In this document: piece after piece, positions 54,239 through 63,063 of the stretch
Position numbering within the stretch: position 1 is the first letter of the stretch
Layout: each line of letters begins with the position of its first letter
Assembly (NCBI RefSeq): GCF_008330945.1
Contig: NZ_CP043489.1
Location: 4,537,501-4,601,500, forward strand
Length of the DNA stretch: 64,000 bases
Reading direction: 5' to 3'
DNA from: Labrys sp. KNU-23
Lineage (GTDB): Bacteria > Pseudomonadota > Alphaproteobacteria > Rhizobiales > Labraceae
Position numbers and translations under genes: made by a program
The notes under the pieces: model-generated
The model's database searches: none
Seen by the model: only the letters and a program-made list of their open reading frames with translations
What the model was told of the DNA's origin: nothing

Positions 54239-55258
54239 TCAGGCGAGCAGGTTGATGGTGACCCGCTCGGCGAACTCCTTGGGATCGGTGGTGGGGTCGA
54301 GCACCTTGACCAGCTTGAGATCTTCAGCCGCCAGGCGGATCTGGTCGACCAGAGGCTGGCCGATCGGATGGTTGTGGTAAACAAGTGTTCCCAGGATTTC
54401 GGTGAGCTGGGCGGCCGTCAGACCGGCCGGCTTGAGCGTGTCGAAATACCATTGCGCCACTTCGTCAGGATGGTTGGCGGTATATTCGTGGATCTCGATA
54501 TTCGCCTCGGCCAGCCGGCGCAGGCCATCCTTGTTGGCCTCCAGGAAGGGGCCGTTGGCACCGAGGACGCAGCAGGTGTGGTTCTCGTAATAGCCGGTCT
54601 GGGTGTCGGCGATCTTGACGAAATCGAACTGCTTTTCGATAGCCCAGGCCCAGGGATCGAGATGGGCGGCAAGCTCGACATCGCCCCGGTTGAGCGTCTC
54701 GCCGACGAGCTCGAAGGGTACGGCCTTCCAGGTCACGTCGGTTTCAGGATCGAGCCCGGCCTTGGCGAAGCTGACCTGGAAGGCGACCTGGGGCGGGGCG
54801 CCGATGCCATAGGTGGCGATGGTCTTGCTCTTGGCGTCGGCCAGCGTCTTGATGCCGGAATCCTTGCGCGTGAGCAGGCGCTGGCAGCCGCCATGGGAGC
54901 CGACGAAGAGCTTGACGTCGAAGCCCTGCTCCAGGGGCTTGAGCCAGTCGCCGATCAGGCCGGCGCCGGCATCGGCCTTGCCGGTGGCAAGCGCCTGGAT
55001 CAGCGTCTGGCCGCTGGCACCCTGGTAGAACAGCTCGACGTCGAGATTGTGCTTGGCATAGATGCCCTTGGCCACGCCGAAGCCGAGCGGGGAATGGCAG
55101 GCCGCCACCTCCGTCCAGGCCAGGCGGATCTTCGGCGCGGGCGCTGCGATGGCCGGCGAGAAGATCCGGCCACCGACGGCCCCGAGGGAGGCGAGGGCAC
55201 CGGCTGCTCCGGCCAGCTTGAGTGCCTTGCGGCGCGAGAAAGTGGGAAGTCTGGACAT
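54239..55258 (-). CDS. Sulfonate/nitrate-type ABC transporter substrate-binding protein
   Basis: A 339-residue periplasmic protein with a Tat-like signal (FSRRKALKLAGAAGALASLG) and the NMT1/SsuA fold: IRLAWTEVAACHSPLGFGVAKGIYAKHNLDVEL, then GASGQTLIQALATGKADAG. AACHSPLG and YYENHTCCVLGANG are uncommon for SsuA and give a Cys/His-bearing pocket region, so the ligand may be other than a sulfonate. ATG 55258 (MSRLPTFSRRK) is used. A repeat, not the direct-repeat element, lies upstream. Confidence 0.85.
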   Translation of the reverse strand: MSRLPTFSRRKALKLAGAAGALASLGAVGGRIFSPAIAAPAPKIRLAWTEVAACHSPLGFGVAKGIYAKHNLDVELFYQGASGQTLIQALATGKADAGAGLIGDWLKPLEQGFDVKLFVGSHGGCQRLLTRKDSGIKTLADAKSKTIATYGIGAPPQVAFQVSFAKAGLDPETDVTWKAVPFELVGETLNRGDVELAAHLDPWAWAIEKQFDFVKIADTQTGYYENHTCCVLGANGPFLEANKDGLRRLAEANIEIHEYTANHPDEVAQWYFDTLKPAGLTAAQLTEILGTLVYHNHPIGQPLVDQIRLAAEDLKLVKVLDPTTDPKEFAERVTINLLA

Positions 55259-55323
55259 GGGTTCCATCCGTGGCCGGCTGCTTGGGGCTGATCCATCGAT
55301 CAGCGAAACGAATTGGCTCGACG

Positions 55324-55420
55324 TTTGTCATTGCCGGGCTTGACCCGGCAATCCAGTTTCCCTTCCACACGTCGAAGACGGAGGCTCCTGGATGTCCGGG
55401 TCAAGCCCGGGCATGACAAA
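55324..55420. repeat. Dispersed inverted repeat, family 3 copy
   Basis: TTTGTCATTGCCGGGCTTGA at 55324-55343 and its near-complement GGTCAAGCCCGGGCATGACA at the other end (to 55418) frame a short middle. The same unit lies inside the MITE-like element at 43203-43296. It fills most of the gap between metY-like and the SsuA-like gene. Confidence 0.8.
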
Positions 55421-55450
55421 GGTGGTGGTTCATTATTCTCGGACCATGTC

Positions 55451-56782
55451 TCAAGCCGCCTTGCGTTCTGCTGCGTCGTGCTCGCCTTGCGCAGCGGCCA
55501 GGGCCTGGGTCAGGTCGGCGATGATGTCGTCCGGATGCTCGATGCCGATGGACAAGCGCACATAGCCGGGCGTCACGCCGGTCGCGAGCTGGTCTTCCGG
55601 CGTCAGCTGCTGATGGGTGGTCGAGGCCGGGTGGATGGCGAGCGAGCGGGCGTCACCGATATTGGCGACGTGGTAGAGCAGCTTGAGCGCATCGATGAAG
55701 CGCTTGCCGGCCTCGACACCGCCCTTGAGCTCGAAGCCGACCAGGGCGCCATAGCCGCCTTTGAGATAGGCCTCGGCGCGGCGGCGGTTCTCGTCCGACT
55801 GCAGGCCGGGGAAGATGACGTGGCTGACGGTGGCCTGCTTGGCGAGGAAGTCCGCCACCTTGATGGCGTTCTCATTGTGCTGGCGCAGGCGCAGCGGCAG
55901 GGTTTCCAGCCCCTGCAGCAGTTGGAAGGCGTTGAAGGGCGACAGGGCCGCACCGACGTCGCGCAGGAGCTTCACCCGCACGCGCAGGATATAGGCGATC
56001 GGCCCGAGAGGCTTGGCGGCTTCGGTCCAGATCGCGCCGTGATAGGCCTCGTCCGGCTGGGTCAGCAGCGGAAAGCGGTCGGCATGGTCCTCCCAGGGGA
56101 AATTGCCGCCGTCGACGATCAGGCCGCCGATGGAGGTGCCGTGGCCGCCGATATATTTGGTTGCCGAATAGACCACGACGGCGGCGCCATGTTCAAGCGG
56201 GCGGGCGATCAGCGGCGCGGCGGTGTTATCGACGATGAGGGGAATGCCGAGCGAGCGGCCGATATCGGCGATCTCGCGGATCGGCAGTACCTGCAGCTTG
56301 GGATTGGGCAGCGTTTCGGCATAGAAGGCACGGGTCTTGGCATCGCTCGCCCGCCGGAAGTTCTCCGGATCGGAGGGATCGACGAAGCGGACCTCGATGC
56401 CGAACTGCTTGAGCGTCGAGGCGAACAGGGTCCAGGTGCCGCCATAGAGGTCGGTGGACGAGACGACGTTGTCGCCAGCCTGGGCGAGATTGAGGATCGA
56501 ATAGGCCGAGGCCGTCTGTCCCGACGAAACGGCCAACGCGGCTGCGCCACCTTCGAGGGCGGCAATGCGCTGCTCCAGCGCGTCGGTCGTCGGGTTCTGC
56601 ACGCGCGTATAGATGTTGCCGAGTTCCTCGAGCGCGAAGAGACGCGCGGCGTGGCCGGTATCCTGGAACTGGTAGGAGGTGGTCTGGTAGATCGGCACCG
56701 CCACGGCGCCGGTGGCCGGATCGGCGCGGTAGCTGCCGCCATGCAGAGCGAGGGTCTCGAAATGCCGGGAATCGGTGGTCAT
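55451..56782 (-). CDS. metY: O-acetylhomoserine/O-acetylserine sulfhydrylase (MetY-like)
   Basis: A 443-residue PLP enzyme of the Cys/Met metabolism family. It replaces the acetyl group of O-acetylhomoserine (or O-acetylserine) with sulfide or a thiol. HGGSYRADPATGAVAVPIYQTTSY, the SSGQTASAYSILNL pocket, IVDNTAAP and the PLP-lysine motif VYSATKYIGGHG (Lys209) are all present. ATG 56782 (MTTDSRHFETLALHGG) is preferred to the open frame's 56812. It follows the oxygenase gene by 40 bases on the same strand. Together they could release and capture sulfur from an imported compound (inference). Confidence 0.92.
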   Translation of the reverse strand: MTTDSRHFETLALHGGSYRADPATGAVAVPIYQTTSYQFQDTGHAARLFALEELGNIYTRVQNPTTDALEQRIAALEGGAAALAVSSGQTASAYSILNLAQAGDNVVSSTDLYGGTWTLFASTLKQFGIEVRFVDPSDPENFRRASDAKTRAFYAETLPNPKLQVLPIREIADIGRSLGIPLIVDNTAAPLIARPLEHGAAVVVYSATKYIGGHGTSIGGLIVDGGNFPWEDHADRFPLLTQPDEAYHGAIWTEAAKPLGPIAYILRVRVKLLRDVGAALSPFNAFQLLQGLETLPLRLRQHNENAIKVADFLAKQATVSHVIFPGLQSDENRRRAEAYLKGGYGALVGFELKGGVEAGKRFIDALKLLYHVANIGDARSLAIHPASTTHQQLTPEDQLATGVTPGYVRLSIGIEHPDDIIADLTQALAAAQGEHDAAERKAA

Positions 56783-56822
56783 GCGAATGGCTCCGGAGAG
56801 GCTTGAGATCAATAGTTTCGGA

Positions 56823-57866
56823 TCAGTAGGCGGACGCGACCTGAGCGGGCCTGCTGGTGTCGATCAGGTCGGGATGGTGGCGGCGGGCGACGTCGGGGTG
56901 GGAGCGCAGGCGGCTCTTGAGGTAGTTGCGTCCGGCCTCGCGGAAGAGCGGATTGAGCGGATCCTGCGTGAGCCCGCGTGCTTCAGCGGCCAGTTCCGGG
57001 GCAAGGGTCAGCAGCGGCACTTCGGCTTCGAGATTGGCGCCCAGGAAGAAGGGCACCGACAGACGGTCGGTTCCGGCGGGCGGCGAGATGACGCGATGGA
57101 CATTGGCGCGCAGATAGCCGTTCGAGGCCAGTTCCAGGATCTCGCCGATATTGACGACGAAAGTACCGGGAATGGGGGGAGCCTCGATCCAGCCATGCTC
57201 GCCCTCGACCTGCAAGCCGCCCTGCACATCCTGCAGCAGCAGCGTGAGGAAGCCCGAATCCTTGTGGGCGCCGACGCCCTGGTCGCCCTCGCTGGCATCA
57301 CGGCCGGGATAACGCACGATCTTGAGGAGCTGGTTGGGCTCGGGCGTGTAGATCGGCTGGAAGGCATCGGCCTTCTGGCCCAAGGCGAGCGCGAAGGCGC
57401 TGAGGACACGAGTGCCGAGCTGGGTGACCTCCTGGAGATAGCGCAGCGTGATGAGCTGCAGTTCGGGCAGGGCTGTGGGCCATTGATTGGGGCCTTGCAG
57501 GCGATGCCAGGCCGGTGCCGCTGGGTCGAGGGGGCGGGCCCTCTTCTCGGCGCCGATATCGACCTGCTCGCGCCAGTCCGGCTTGCCGCGAGTATGTTCG
57601 AAGCCGGCCCGGTTGTAGCCGCGAAAATGCGGCGAGTTGATCATCTCGATCGCCAGCTTGTCCTGTTCGGGCAGCTCGAAGAAGCGGCGCGACAGGCGCA
57701 GCACGTCGTCGATAAGCTGCTGGGGAACGCCGTGGCCGGTCAGGTAGAAGAAGCCGGGGCCACGGGCTGCCTCTCGCAGATTCTGGAGAAAGGCCACGCG
57801 CTCTGCCGGCCCGGCCTCAAACCAGCGGAAGTCGAGGATGGGCAGGCTTTCGGCTGAAGTCGTCAT
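56823..57866 (-). CDS. 2-oxoglutarate/Fe(II)-dependent oxygenase, isopenicillin N synthase-like
   Basis: A 347-residue oxygenase with the DIOX_N domain (LPILDFRWFEAGPAERVAFLQNLREA and GFFYLTGHGVPQQLID) and the catalytic double-stranded beta-helix. The iron ligands are His201, Asp203 (GAHKDSG) and His257 (NVHRVIS). Arg268 and Ser270 (RLS) match the 2-oxoglutarate/substrate carboxylate pair. It is not TauD-type. In this setting, beside a sulfhydrylase and between sulfonate importers, a C-S bond cleaving or thioether/thiol-oxidising role is plausible but unproven. It is divergent from the ssuACB operon with the direct-repeat element between. Confidence 0.88.
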   Translation of the reverse strand: MTTSAESLPILDFRWFEAGPAERVAFLQNLREAARGPGFFYLTGHGVPQQLIDDVLRLSRRFFELPEQDKLAIEMINSPHFRGYNRAGFEHTRGKPDWREQVDIGAEKRARPLDPAAPAWHRLQGPNQWPTALPELQLITLRYLQEVTQLGTRVLSAFALALGQKADAFQPIYTPEPNQLLKIVRYPGRDASEGDQGVGAHKDSGFLTLLLQDVQGGLQVEGEHGWIEAPPIPGTFVVNIGEILELASNGYLRANVHRVISPPAGTDRLSVPFFLGANLEAEVPLLTLAPELAAEARGLTQDPLNPLFREAGRNYLKSRLRSHPDVARRHHPDLIDTSRPAQVASAY

Positions 57867-57921
57867 GGCATTGGACCGTCCGGTTGAATCTCTATGTGAA
57901 ATCGACCATGACGGTATTTAT

Positions 57922-57949
57922 AAGTCAACTGATTTTATAGACTATATAG
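57922..57949. promoter_or_regulatory. Direct-repeat element (copy B), oxygenase/ssuA divergent region
   Basis: TCAACTGAT (57924-57932), TTTA, then TAGACTATA (57937-57945) follow the shared pattern. It lies about 58 bases upstream of the oxygenase start and so probably governs the oxygenase-metY unit. Together with copy C it makes the divergent region doubly marked. Confidence 0.6.
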
Positions 57950-58092
57950 AATTGTAATGCCGGATTTTCGAAATACTGTTGTTCCAACAGTAAGTTAGAT
58001 GCTGGATCGGAATCGGATCGCGAACCGCTTCCGCCAGGCGGACGGACTGGATCGTGGAGCGAAACCAGACGACCCACGCGGGAAATTAATTA

Positions 58093-58114
58093 TTGACTAA
58101 ATCTATCAACTATT
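58093..58114. promoter_or_regulatory. Direct-repeat element (copy C) upstream of ssuA
   Basis: TTGACTAAA (58093-58101), TCTA, then TCAACTATT (58106-58114). It ends 36 bases before the ssuA start ATG 58151. Its position is nearer to the gene than that of the other copies, so binding here would affect initiation directly. Confidence 0.6.
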
Positions 58115-58150
58115 GGGATTATGGACGGCGATACCCTCAAGGATGACCTG

Positions 58151-59107
58151 ATGACTGCGTTCTGGACCCGCCGCTCCCTGATTGCCGCCGCACCTGCACT
58201 CGCTGTGACCGCCGCCCTCGGATCCGCGCGCGCCGCGACGAAGACGATCCGTGTCGGTTATCAGAAATACGGCACCTTCCTGCTGCTCAAGGCGCGCGGC
58301 AATCTGGAACGCAAGCTCGAGCCGCTCGGTTTCGGCGTGACCTGGACGGAGTTTCCCGGCGGCCCGCAATTGCTGGAAGCCCTGAATGTCGGCGCCCTGG
58401 ATTTCGGCATCACCGGCGAGGCCCCGCCGATCTTCGCCCAGGCCGCCGGCGCGCCGCTGGTCTATGTCGCCAACGAGCCGGCGGCTCCTCTCAGCGAGGC
58501 GATCCTGGTGCGCAAGGACAGCCCGCTGCAATCGGTGGCGGAACTGAAGGGCAAGAAGGTCGGGCTCAACAAGGGATCGAACGTCCACTATCTCCTGGTC
58601 AAGGCGCTGGAAAAGGCAGGGCTGGCCTATGGCGACATCCAGACGGTGTTCCTGACACCTTCCGATGCGCGGGCTGCCTTCGAACATGGCGACATCGATG
58701 CCTGGGTGATCTGGGATCCCTTCCAGGCGGCGGCCGAGATCGCCGTCGAGGCGCGCCAACTCGCCAATGGCGAGGGCCTCGTCGCCAACCGGCAGTTCTA
58801 TCTGGGCGAGCGCTCCTTCACCGAAGCCAATCCGGCCGCGATCGACGCCGTCCTGGCCGCCATCAACGAGATCGATCAATGGGCCAAGGACCATGTCGAC
58901 GAGGCGGCGAAGGAACTGGCACCCGCCGTCGGCATTCCGGCACCCGTGCTCAAGCTGGCGCTCGGCCGGCAATCCTGGAACGTGCAACCGATCACTGCCG
59001 AGACGGTGGCCGCCCAGCAGCAGATCGCCGACACCTTCCATAAGCTCGGCCTCATCCCCAAGGCGATCAAGATCGCCGACGCGCTGCGCCCCGGCGTAAC
59101 ACTCTGA
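58151..59107 (+). CDS. ssuA: Aliphatic sulfonate ABC transporter substrate-binding protein
   Basis: A 318-residue periplasmic protein. Signal peptide about residues 1-29 (RRSLIAAAPALAVTAALGSARAAT), with a twin-arginine-like start. IRVGYQKYGTFLLLKARG, LNVGALDFGITGEAPPIFAQAAG and DIDAWVIWDPFQAAAE are close to SsuA. ATG 58151 has AAGGA at 58139-58143; ATG 58121 in frame adds ten residues before the signal and is less likely. Genes for permease and ATPase follow; no SsuD monooxygenase lies nearby. Confidence 0.92.
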   Translation: MTAFWTRRSLIAAAPALAVTAALGSARAATKTIRVGYQKYGTFLLLKARGNLERKLEPLGFGVTWTEFPGGPQLLEALNVGALDFGITGEAPPIFAQAAGAPLVYVANEPAAPLSEAILVRKDSPLQSVAELKGKKVGLNKGSNVHYLLVKALEKAGLAYGDIQTVFLTPSDARAAFEHGDIDAWVIWDPFQAAAEIAVEARQLANGEGLVANRQFYLGERSFTEANPAAIDAVLAAINEIDQWAKDHVDEAAKELAPAVGIPAPVLKLALGRQSWNVQPITAETVAAQQQIADTFHKLGLIPKAIKIADALRPGVTL

Positions 59108-59121
59108 CCGGGGAGGGGCCG

Positions 59122-59922
59122 ATGGCATCGCGACGCATCAACGGGCTGACCCAACGCCTCGTTCCCTGGTTGTTGCCGGTGCTGCTGCTGGCCGGCTGGG
59201 AGCTTGCCGCCGATCTCGGCTGGCTGCAGGCGCGAGTGTTGTCGGCGCCGAGCGCGGTGGCGCTTGCCTTCTGGCAGACCCTCCAGGATGGCACCCTCCT
59301 GCACAATGTCGGTGTCAGCGCCGGGCGCGCATTGCAGGGCCTGGCCATTGGCGGCCTGATCGGCTTCGCGCTCGGCGTTGCCAACGGCGTCTGGCGTCCG
59401 GCCGAATTGCTGCTCGACTCCACTTTGCAGATGCTGCGCAACGTGCCGCATCTTGCCATCATCCCGCTGGTGATCCTGTGGTTTGGCATCGGCGAGAGCG
59501 CCAAGATCTTCCTGGTCGTCCTCGGCGTACTCTTTCCCGTCTACATCAATACCTATCACGGCATCCGCACCATCGATCCGCATCTCACCGAGATGGCACG
59601 AGTCTACGGCCTGGGGCCGGTGGCCCGGTTCTGGCGGGTAATCCTGCCAGGCGCCCTGCCATCGGTCTTCGTGGGCCTGCGCTACGGCCTCGGCATCATG
59701 TGGCTGACGCTGATCGTGGCCGAGACCATCTCGGCCTCCTCCGGCATCGGCTACATGACCATGAATGCCCGTGAATTCCTGCAGACGGATGTGATTCTGC
59801 TCGGCGTGATCATCTATGCCGTGCTCGGCAAGCTCTCGGACACTTTGGTGAAGCTGCTCGAACAGGCTGCCCTGCAATGGCATCCCACCTATGCGCGACC
59901 CCGCCGGGAGGCACTGGCATGA
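59122..59922 (+). CDS. ssuC: Aliphatic sulfonate ABC transporter permease
   Basis: A 266-residue permease with about six helices. [56 protein letters not shown] and the EAA loop [34 protein letters not shown] match SsuC. It starts 14 bases after ssuA and overlaps ssuB by four (ATGA). Confidence 0.92.
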   Translation: MASRRINGLTQRLVPWLLPVLLLAGWELAADLGWLQARVLSAPSAVALAFWQTLQDGTLLHNVGVSAGRALQGLAIGGLIGFALGVANGVWRPAELLLDSTLQMLRNVPHLAIIPLVILWFGIGESAKIFLVVLGVLFPVYINTYHGIRTIDPHLTEMARVYGLGPVARFWRVILPGALPSVFVGLRYGLGIMWLTLIVAETISASSGIGYMTMNAREFLQTDVILLGVIIYAVLGKLSDTLVKLLEQAALQWHPTYARPRREALA

Positions 59923-60722
59923 CCAACGCTTTGCTTCATGTCGAGGACGGCTATTTCGCGCCCGAACTGACCCGCAACAGCCTGGCACCCTCGGATCTTC
60001 CCGTCTCGCCGCCGCGCCCCAAGGGGCTGGCGATCGAACTGAAGGGCGCGTCCAAGGCCTTCGATCATCGCGTGGTGCTCGACAGGCTCAACCTCACCAT
60101 CGAGCCGGGCGAGTTCGTCGCCGTGGTCGGGCGCTCGGGTGGCGGTAAATCCACGCTTCTGCGTCTGATTGCCGGCCTGGACCGCCCCAGCGCCGGCGAG
60201 GTCGCGATCGGCGGAACCGCCGCGCGCGGTGCGCATGCCGGCGCTCGCCTGATGTTCCAGGATGCGCGGCTGCTGCCCTGGCAGCGTGTGATCGGCAATG
60301 TCGGCATCGCCCGCGGTCCGAACTGGCGTGGCCTGGCCCAGGCCGCGCTCGACGAGGTGGGGCTGGGGGACCGGGCCAATGAATGGCCGAGTGTGCTGTC
60401 GGGCGGCCAGAGGCAGCGTGTCGCGCTGGCGCGCGCCTTGGTCAGTCGGCCCGACGTCCTGCTGCTCGACGAGCCCTTCGGCGCGCTCGATGCCATGACG
60501 CGGGTGGAAATGCATCAATTGCTGACGCGAATCTGGCGCGAGCACGGCTTCACCGCCATCCTGATCACCCACGACGTTGCGGAAGCGGTAGCGCTGGCCG
60601 ACCGGGTGATCGTGCTGCGCGAAGGCGCCGTGGCGCTCGACCTGGCCGTCGATCTGCCGCGCCCTCGTCGCGACGAGGAACGCAATTCGCAATTGGCGAG
60701 CCGCGTACTTTCCTACGTCTGA
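59919..60722 (+). CDS. ssuB: Aliphatic sulfonate ABC transporter ATP-binding protein
   Basis: A 267-residue ATPase. An N-terminal 40-residue lead carries no motif. Then Walker [11 protein letters not shown]-loop [18 protein letters not shown], signature [14 protein letters not shown], Walker [14 protein letters not shown] and H-switch [18 protein letters not shown] is characteristic of SsuB. Last gene of ssuACB, with a strong terminator 18 bases downstream. Confidence 0.92.
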   Translation: MTNALLHVEDGYFAPELTRNSLAPSDLPVSPPRPKGLAIELKGASKAFDHRVVLDRLNLTIEPGEFVAVVGRSGGGKSTLLRLIAGLDRPSAGEVAIGGTAARGAHAGARLMFQDARLLPWQRVIGNVGIARGPNWRGLAQAALDEVGLGDRANEWPSVLSGGQRQRVALARALVSRPDVLLLDEPFGALDAMTRVEMHQLLTRIWREHGFTAILITHDVAEAVALADRVIVLREGAVALDLAVDLPRPRRDEERNSQLASRVLSYV

Positions 60723-60739
60723 TCTTGCCGTCGATGCGA

Positions 60740-60774
60740 AAAAGGCCAGGGCAATCATGCTGCCCTGGCCTTTT
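60740..60774. terminator. Bidirectional terminator between ssuB and the purine permease
   Basis: AAAAGGCCAGGGCA (60740-60753) pairs perfectly with TGCCCTGGCCTTTT (60761-60774) around a 7-base loop. A-run and T-run flanks give an intrinsic terminator in both directions for the two convergent genes. Confidence 0.93.
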
Positions 60775-60803
60775 CGTTCGCGTCATGTCCCGGGATCGGA
60801 AGC

Positions 60804-62123
60804 TCAGCCGCCTGCGAAGAAGGCGAAGCGGACCACGAACAGTGCGGCGACCAGCCAGGTCGCCAGATGCACCTGGCCCGGGCGGCCGGTGAGGGTCTTC
60901 AGGGCGCAGTAGCTGATGAAGCCGAAGGCGAGGCCGTTGGCGATCGAATAGGTGAAGGGCATCATCAGCGCGGTCAGCGCGGCCGGGGCTGCCTCGGTGA
61001 TGTCGTCCCACTCCACCTCGAGCAGTTCGCGCATCATCAAGCAGGCCACATAGAGCAGGGCCGGTGCGGTGGCGTAAACAGGCACGGACCCGGCCAGCGG
61101 CGAGAAGAACAGGGCTGCAAGGAACAGGATGGCGATGACGATGGCGGTGAGGCCGGTGCGCCCGCCGGCCTGCACGCCGGACACGCTTTCGACATAGGCG
61201 GTGGTCGAGGAAGTGCCGAGCAGCGAGCCGGCGAGAATGGCCGAACTGTCGGCCAGCAGGGCGCGGCCGAGGCGGTTGGGCTTGTCGGGCTGGATCAGGC
61301 CGGCGCGCTTGGCAACGCCGATCAGCGTGCCGGTGGCGTCGAACACTTCGACCAGCACGAACACCAGGATGACATGTACCAGGCCGGCATGCATGGCGCC
61401 GACGAGATCGAGCTGCAGGAAGGTCGGCAGAATGGAGGGCGGCATGGAGATGACGCCGCCGAACTTGCTGACGCCGAGCGCGATCGAAAGCGCGGTGATG
61501 ACGAGAATACCGATCAGGATGGCGCCGCGCACCTTGAGCACGTCGAGCGCCGCAATGATGAAGAAGCCGAGGATGGCCAGCAGCGTGCCGGTCTCCTTAA
61601 GCGAGCCCAGGGTCACCAGCGTGGCGGGGCTGGCAACCACGATGCCCGAGCTCTTGAGGGCGATGATGCCGAGGAACAGGCCGATGCCGGCCGCGATGGC
61701 GGATCGCATCGAATGCGGAATGCCGGCGATCAGCCAGCTGCGCACGCCGGTGACGGTCAGGAGCAGGAAGATACAGCCGGAGATGAACACCGCGCCCAGC
61801 GCCTGCTGCCAGGTGAAGCCCATGGTGGCGACGACGGTGAAGGCGAAGAAGGCGTTCAGGCCCATGCCCGGCGCCATGCCGATCGGCCAGCGGGCGACCA
61901 GGCCCATGATCAGCGAGCCGAGTGCCGCTGCCAGGCAGGTCGCGACGAAGACCGCGTTGCGATCCATGCCGGTGGTCGACAGGATCTCCGGATTGACGAA
62001 GATGATATAGGCCATGGTGAGGAAGGTGGTGATGCCTGCGATCACCTCCGTCCGCACCGAAGTGCCTTGTTCCTTCAGTTTGAAAAACGCGTCCAGCACG
62101 GTTTGCTTCCTCTCTTGCGGCAT
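60804..62123 (-). CDS. NCS2-family purine permease (AzgA/GhxP-type)
   Basis: A 439-residue transporter with about 12-14 helices. TEVIAGITTFLTMAYIIFVNPEIL near the N-terminus, APGMGLNAFFAF, and FDATGTLIGVAKRAG and GSLLGTSSTTAYVESVSGVQAGGRTGLTA are hallmarks of the AzgA-like adenine/guanine/hypoxanthine group rather than the xanthine/uric acid group. The start could be ATG 62123, 62129 or 62153; 62123 has AAGG at best spacing. Possible functional link to adenine deaminase at 6.5 kb. Confidence 0.9.
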   Translation of the reverse strand: MPQERKQTVLDAFFKLKEQGTSVRTEVIAGITTFLTMAYIIFVNPEILSTTGMDRNAVFVATCLAAALGSLIMGLVARWPIGMAPGMGLNAFFAFTVVATMGFTWQQALGAVFISGCIFLLLTVTGVRSWLIAGIPHSMRSAIAAGIGLFLGIIALKSSGIVVASPATLVTLGSLKETGTLLAILGFFIIAALDVLKVRGAILIGILVITALSIALGVSKFGGVISMPPSILPTFLQLDLVGAMHAGLVHVILVFVLVEVFDATGTLIGVAKRAGLIQPDKPNRLGRALLADSSAILAGSLLGTSSTTAYVESVSGVQAGGRTGLTAIVIAILFLAALFFSPLAGSVPVYATAPALLYVACLMMRELLEVEWDDITEAAPAALTALMMPFTYSIANGLAFGFISYCALKTLTGRPGQVHLATWLVAALFVVRFAFFAGG

Positions 62124-62808
62124 GCGCATGACCTTGGTCGCGCGTCTAACCATCCCCGTGAAGCGATCTCGATCGCCTGTTCGGGCCTGGTCTCTGCCGA
62201 GCGTTATGACTCCCTCGGCAGCATTTCTGCTTCAATCCAATGGATGAAACCAGAAACTGCTGCGTCTTCTCAAGTTTTTTGCTGGTGCTTTCGGCCGGGA
62301 ACCATGTTCCGACCCGAAAACATCAGCTAAGGCGCCCGCCGGATTGTTCTTCTTGGGACAGGATGGCGGCCACCATTCGTTTGACGCGGCAAGGATGCCA
62401 GCCTCAAACCATTCCAATCTCCGTTGCTTTGCCTTGAGACACAAGGCTTTCAACAGCCGGCTAAGCTGGAAGGTCTTTCGCAATAATTTGTAAGAGAAGG
62501 GGGAGGGGAAGTGGAGCGTTTGCGCGCGATTTACCGGGAAGCTTCGGGGATGAGTGCCATTCTCAAGCCGCCTTGCACGTGGCCGCACCGGGGGCTCATC
62601 CCCGTTTTGCTGCTGCCTTGCAGGCGCACAGCACGAAATTGTACCCACTATAGGGCATGCCTGCCGGATTGGCCATTGGTCGGATGAGTTGCTGGCCGGT
62701 CGGCCGGCATTTTGTCCGAACATTACGGCACATGGCGTTCGAGCAAGCCAGCGTCTATGAAGGGGATAATCGTTGTTCATGGAGACCAAAAAAATCACCG
62801 AACAACAG
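62124..62808. other. Long intergenic region, no convincing gene
   Basis: About 680 bases without a gene I can support. A minus-strand frame across 62232-62798 gives a basic, Pro/Cys-scattered 188-residue sequence with no domain. Composition becomes mixed and less GC-biased toward the direct-repeat element at 62809. The purine permease promoter should lie near 62130-62250. The stretch could hold an unrecognised small RNA or decayed DNA. Confidence 0.4.
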
Positions 62809-62830
62809 TTGACTAATTTTGTGGACTATT
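62809..62830. promoter_or_regulatory. Direct-repeat element (copy D) upstream of the metN unit
   Basis: TTGACTAAT (62809-62817), TTTG, then TGGACTATT (62822-62830): the best copy, with both 9-mers close to consensus. It lies 123 bases before the Cys-codon leader ORF. Expected to control the whole leader-small protein-metN transcript. Confidence 0.65.
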
Positions 62831-62953
62831 TATTTTTGCAACATCGGCTTCTCGGGGAGTCGGTCGCGGGGATTTGAGCGAGCAGCTTGCGCCGCGTCAT
62901 CAAACGCTAAAGCGCCACGGCTGATGTCGTGGGCTCCAGACAGGAAGTGACCC

Positions 62954-63025
62954 ATGATCGTTGTCAGCGGAATGGATATCGAAAAGCCAGGCGGAAAGAT
63001 GTGTTGCGGCTGCTGTTGTTGCTGA
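62954..63025 (+). CDS. Polycysteine leader peptide (ends MCCGCCCC) upstream of the metN unit
   Basis: ATG 62954, with AGGAAG at 62942-62947 six bases upstream, opens a 23-codon frame ending TGA at 63023-63025. The last eight codons (from ATG 62999) read M-C-C-G-C-C-C-C: six Cys codons, mixing TGT and TGC. Codon mixing means this is not a simple DNA repeat. A ribosome on this ORF would stall sharply when cysteinyl-tRNA is scarce. In mycobacteria, polycysteine short ORFs are known to attenuate downstream sulfur genes in response to cysteine; this looks like an independent alphaproteobacterial counterpart. A hairpin at 63064-63078 lies just downstream. Confidence 0.75.
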   Translation: MIVVSGMDIEKPGGKMCCGCCCC

Positions 63026-63063
63026 AGCCGGTCTGAACACATGCATTCCCTGTCTTTTTGGAG

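Noticed and set aside
56782-56822. SAM riboswitch ahead of metY
   Set aside because: Only about 40 bases separate it from the oxygenase gene and no SAM-riboswitch core was seen; none was seen upstream of metN either.
62124-62400. Purine riboswitch upstream of the purine permease
   Set aside because: No conserved purine-aptamer junction or loop sequence was found on the minus strand.
62232-62798. Minus-strand frame of 188 codons in the long intergenic region
   Set aside because: Basic, low-structure sequence with scattered Cys and Pro, no domain and no clear ribosome-binding site.
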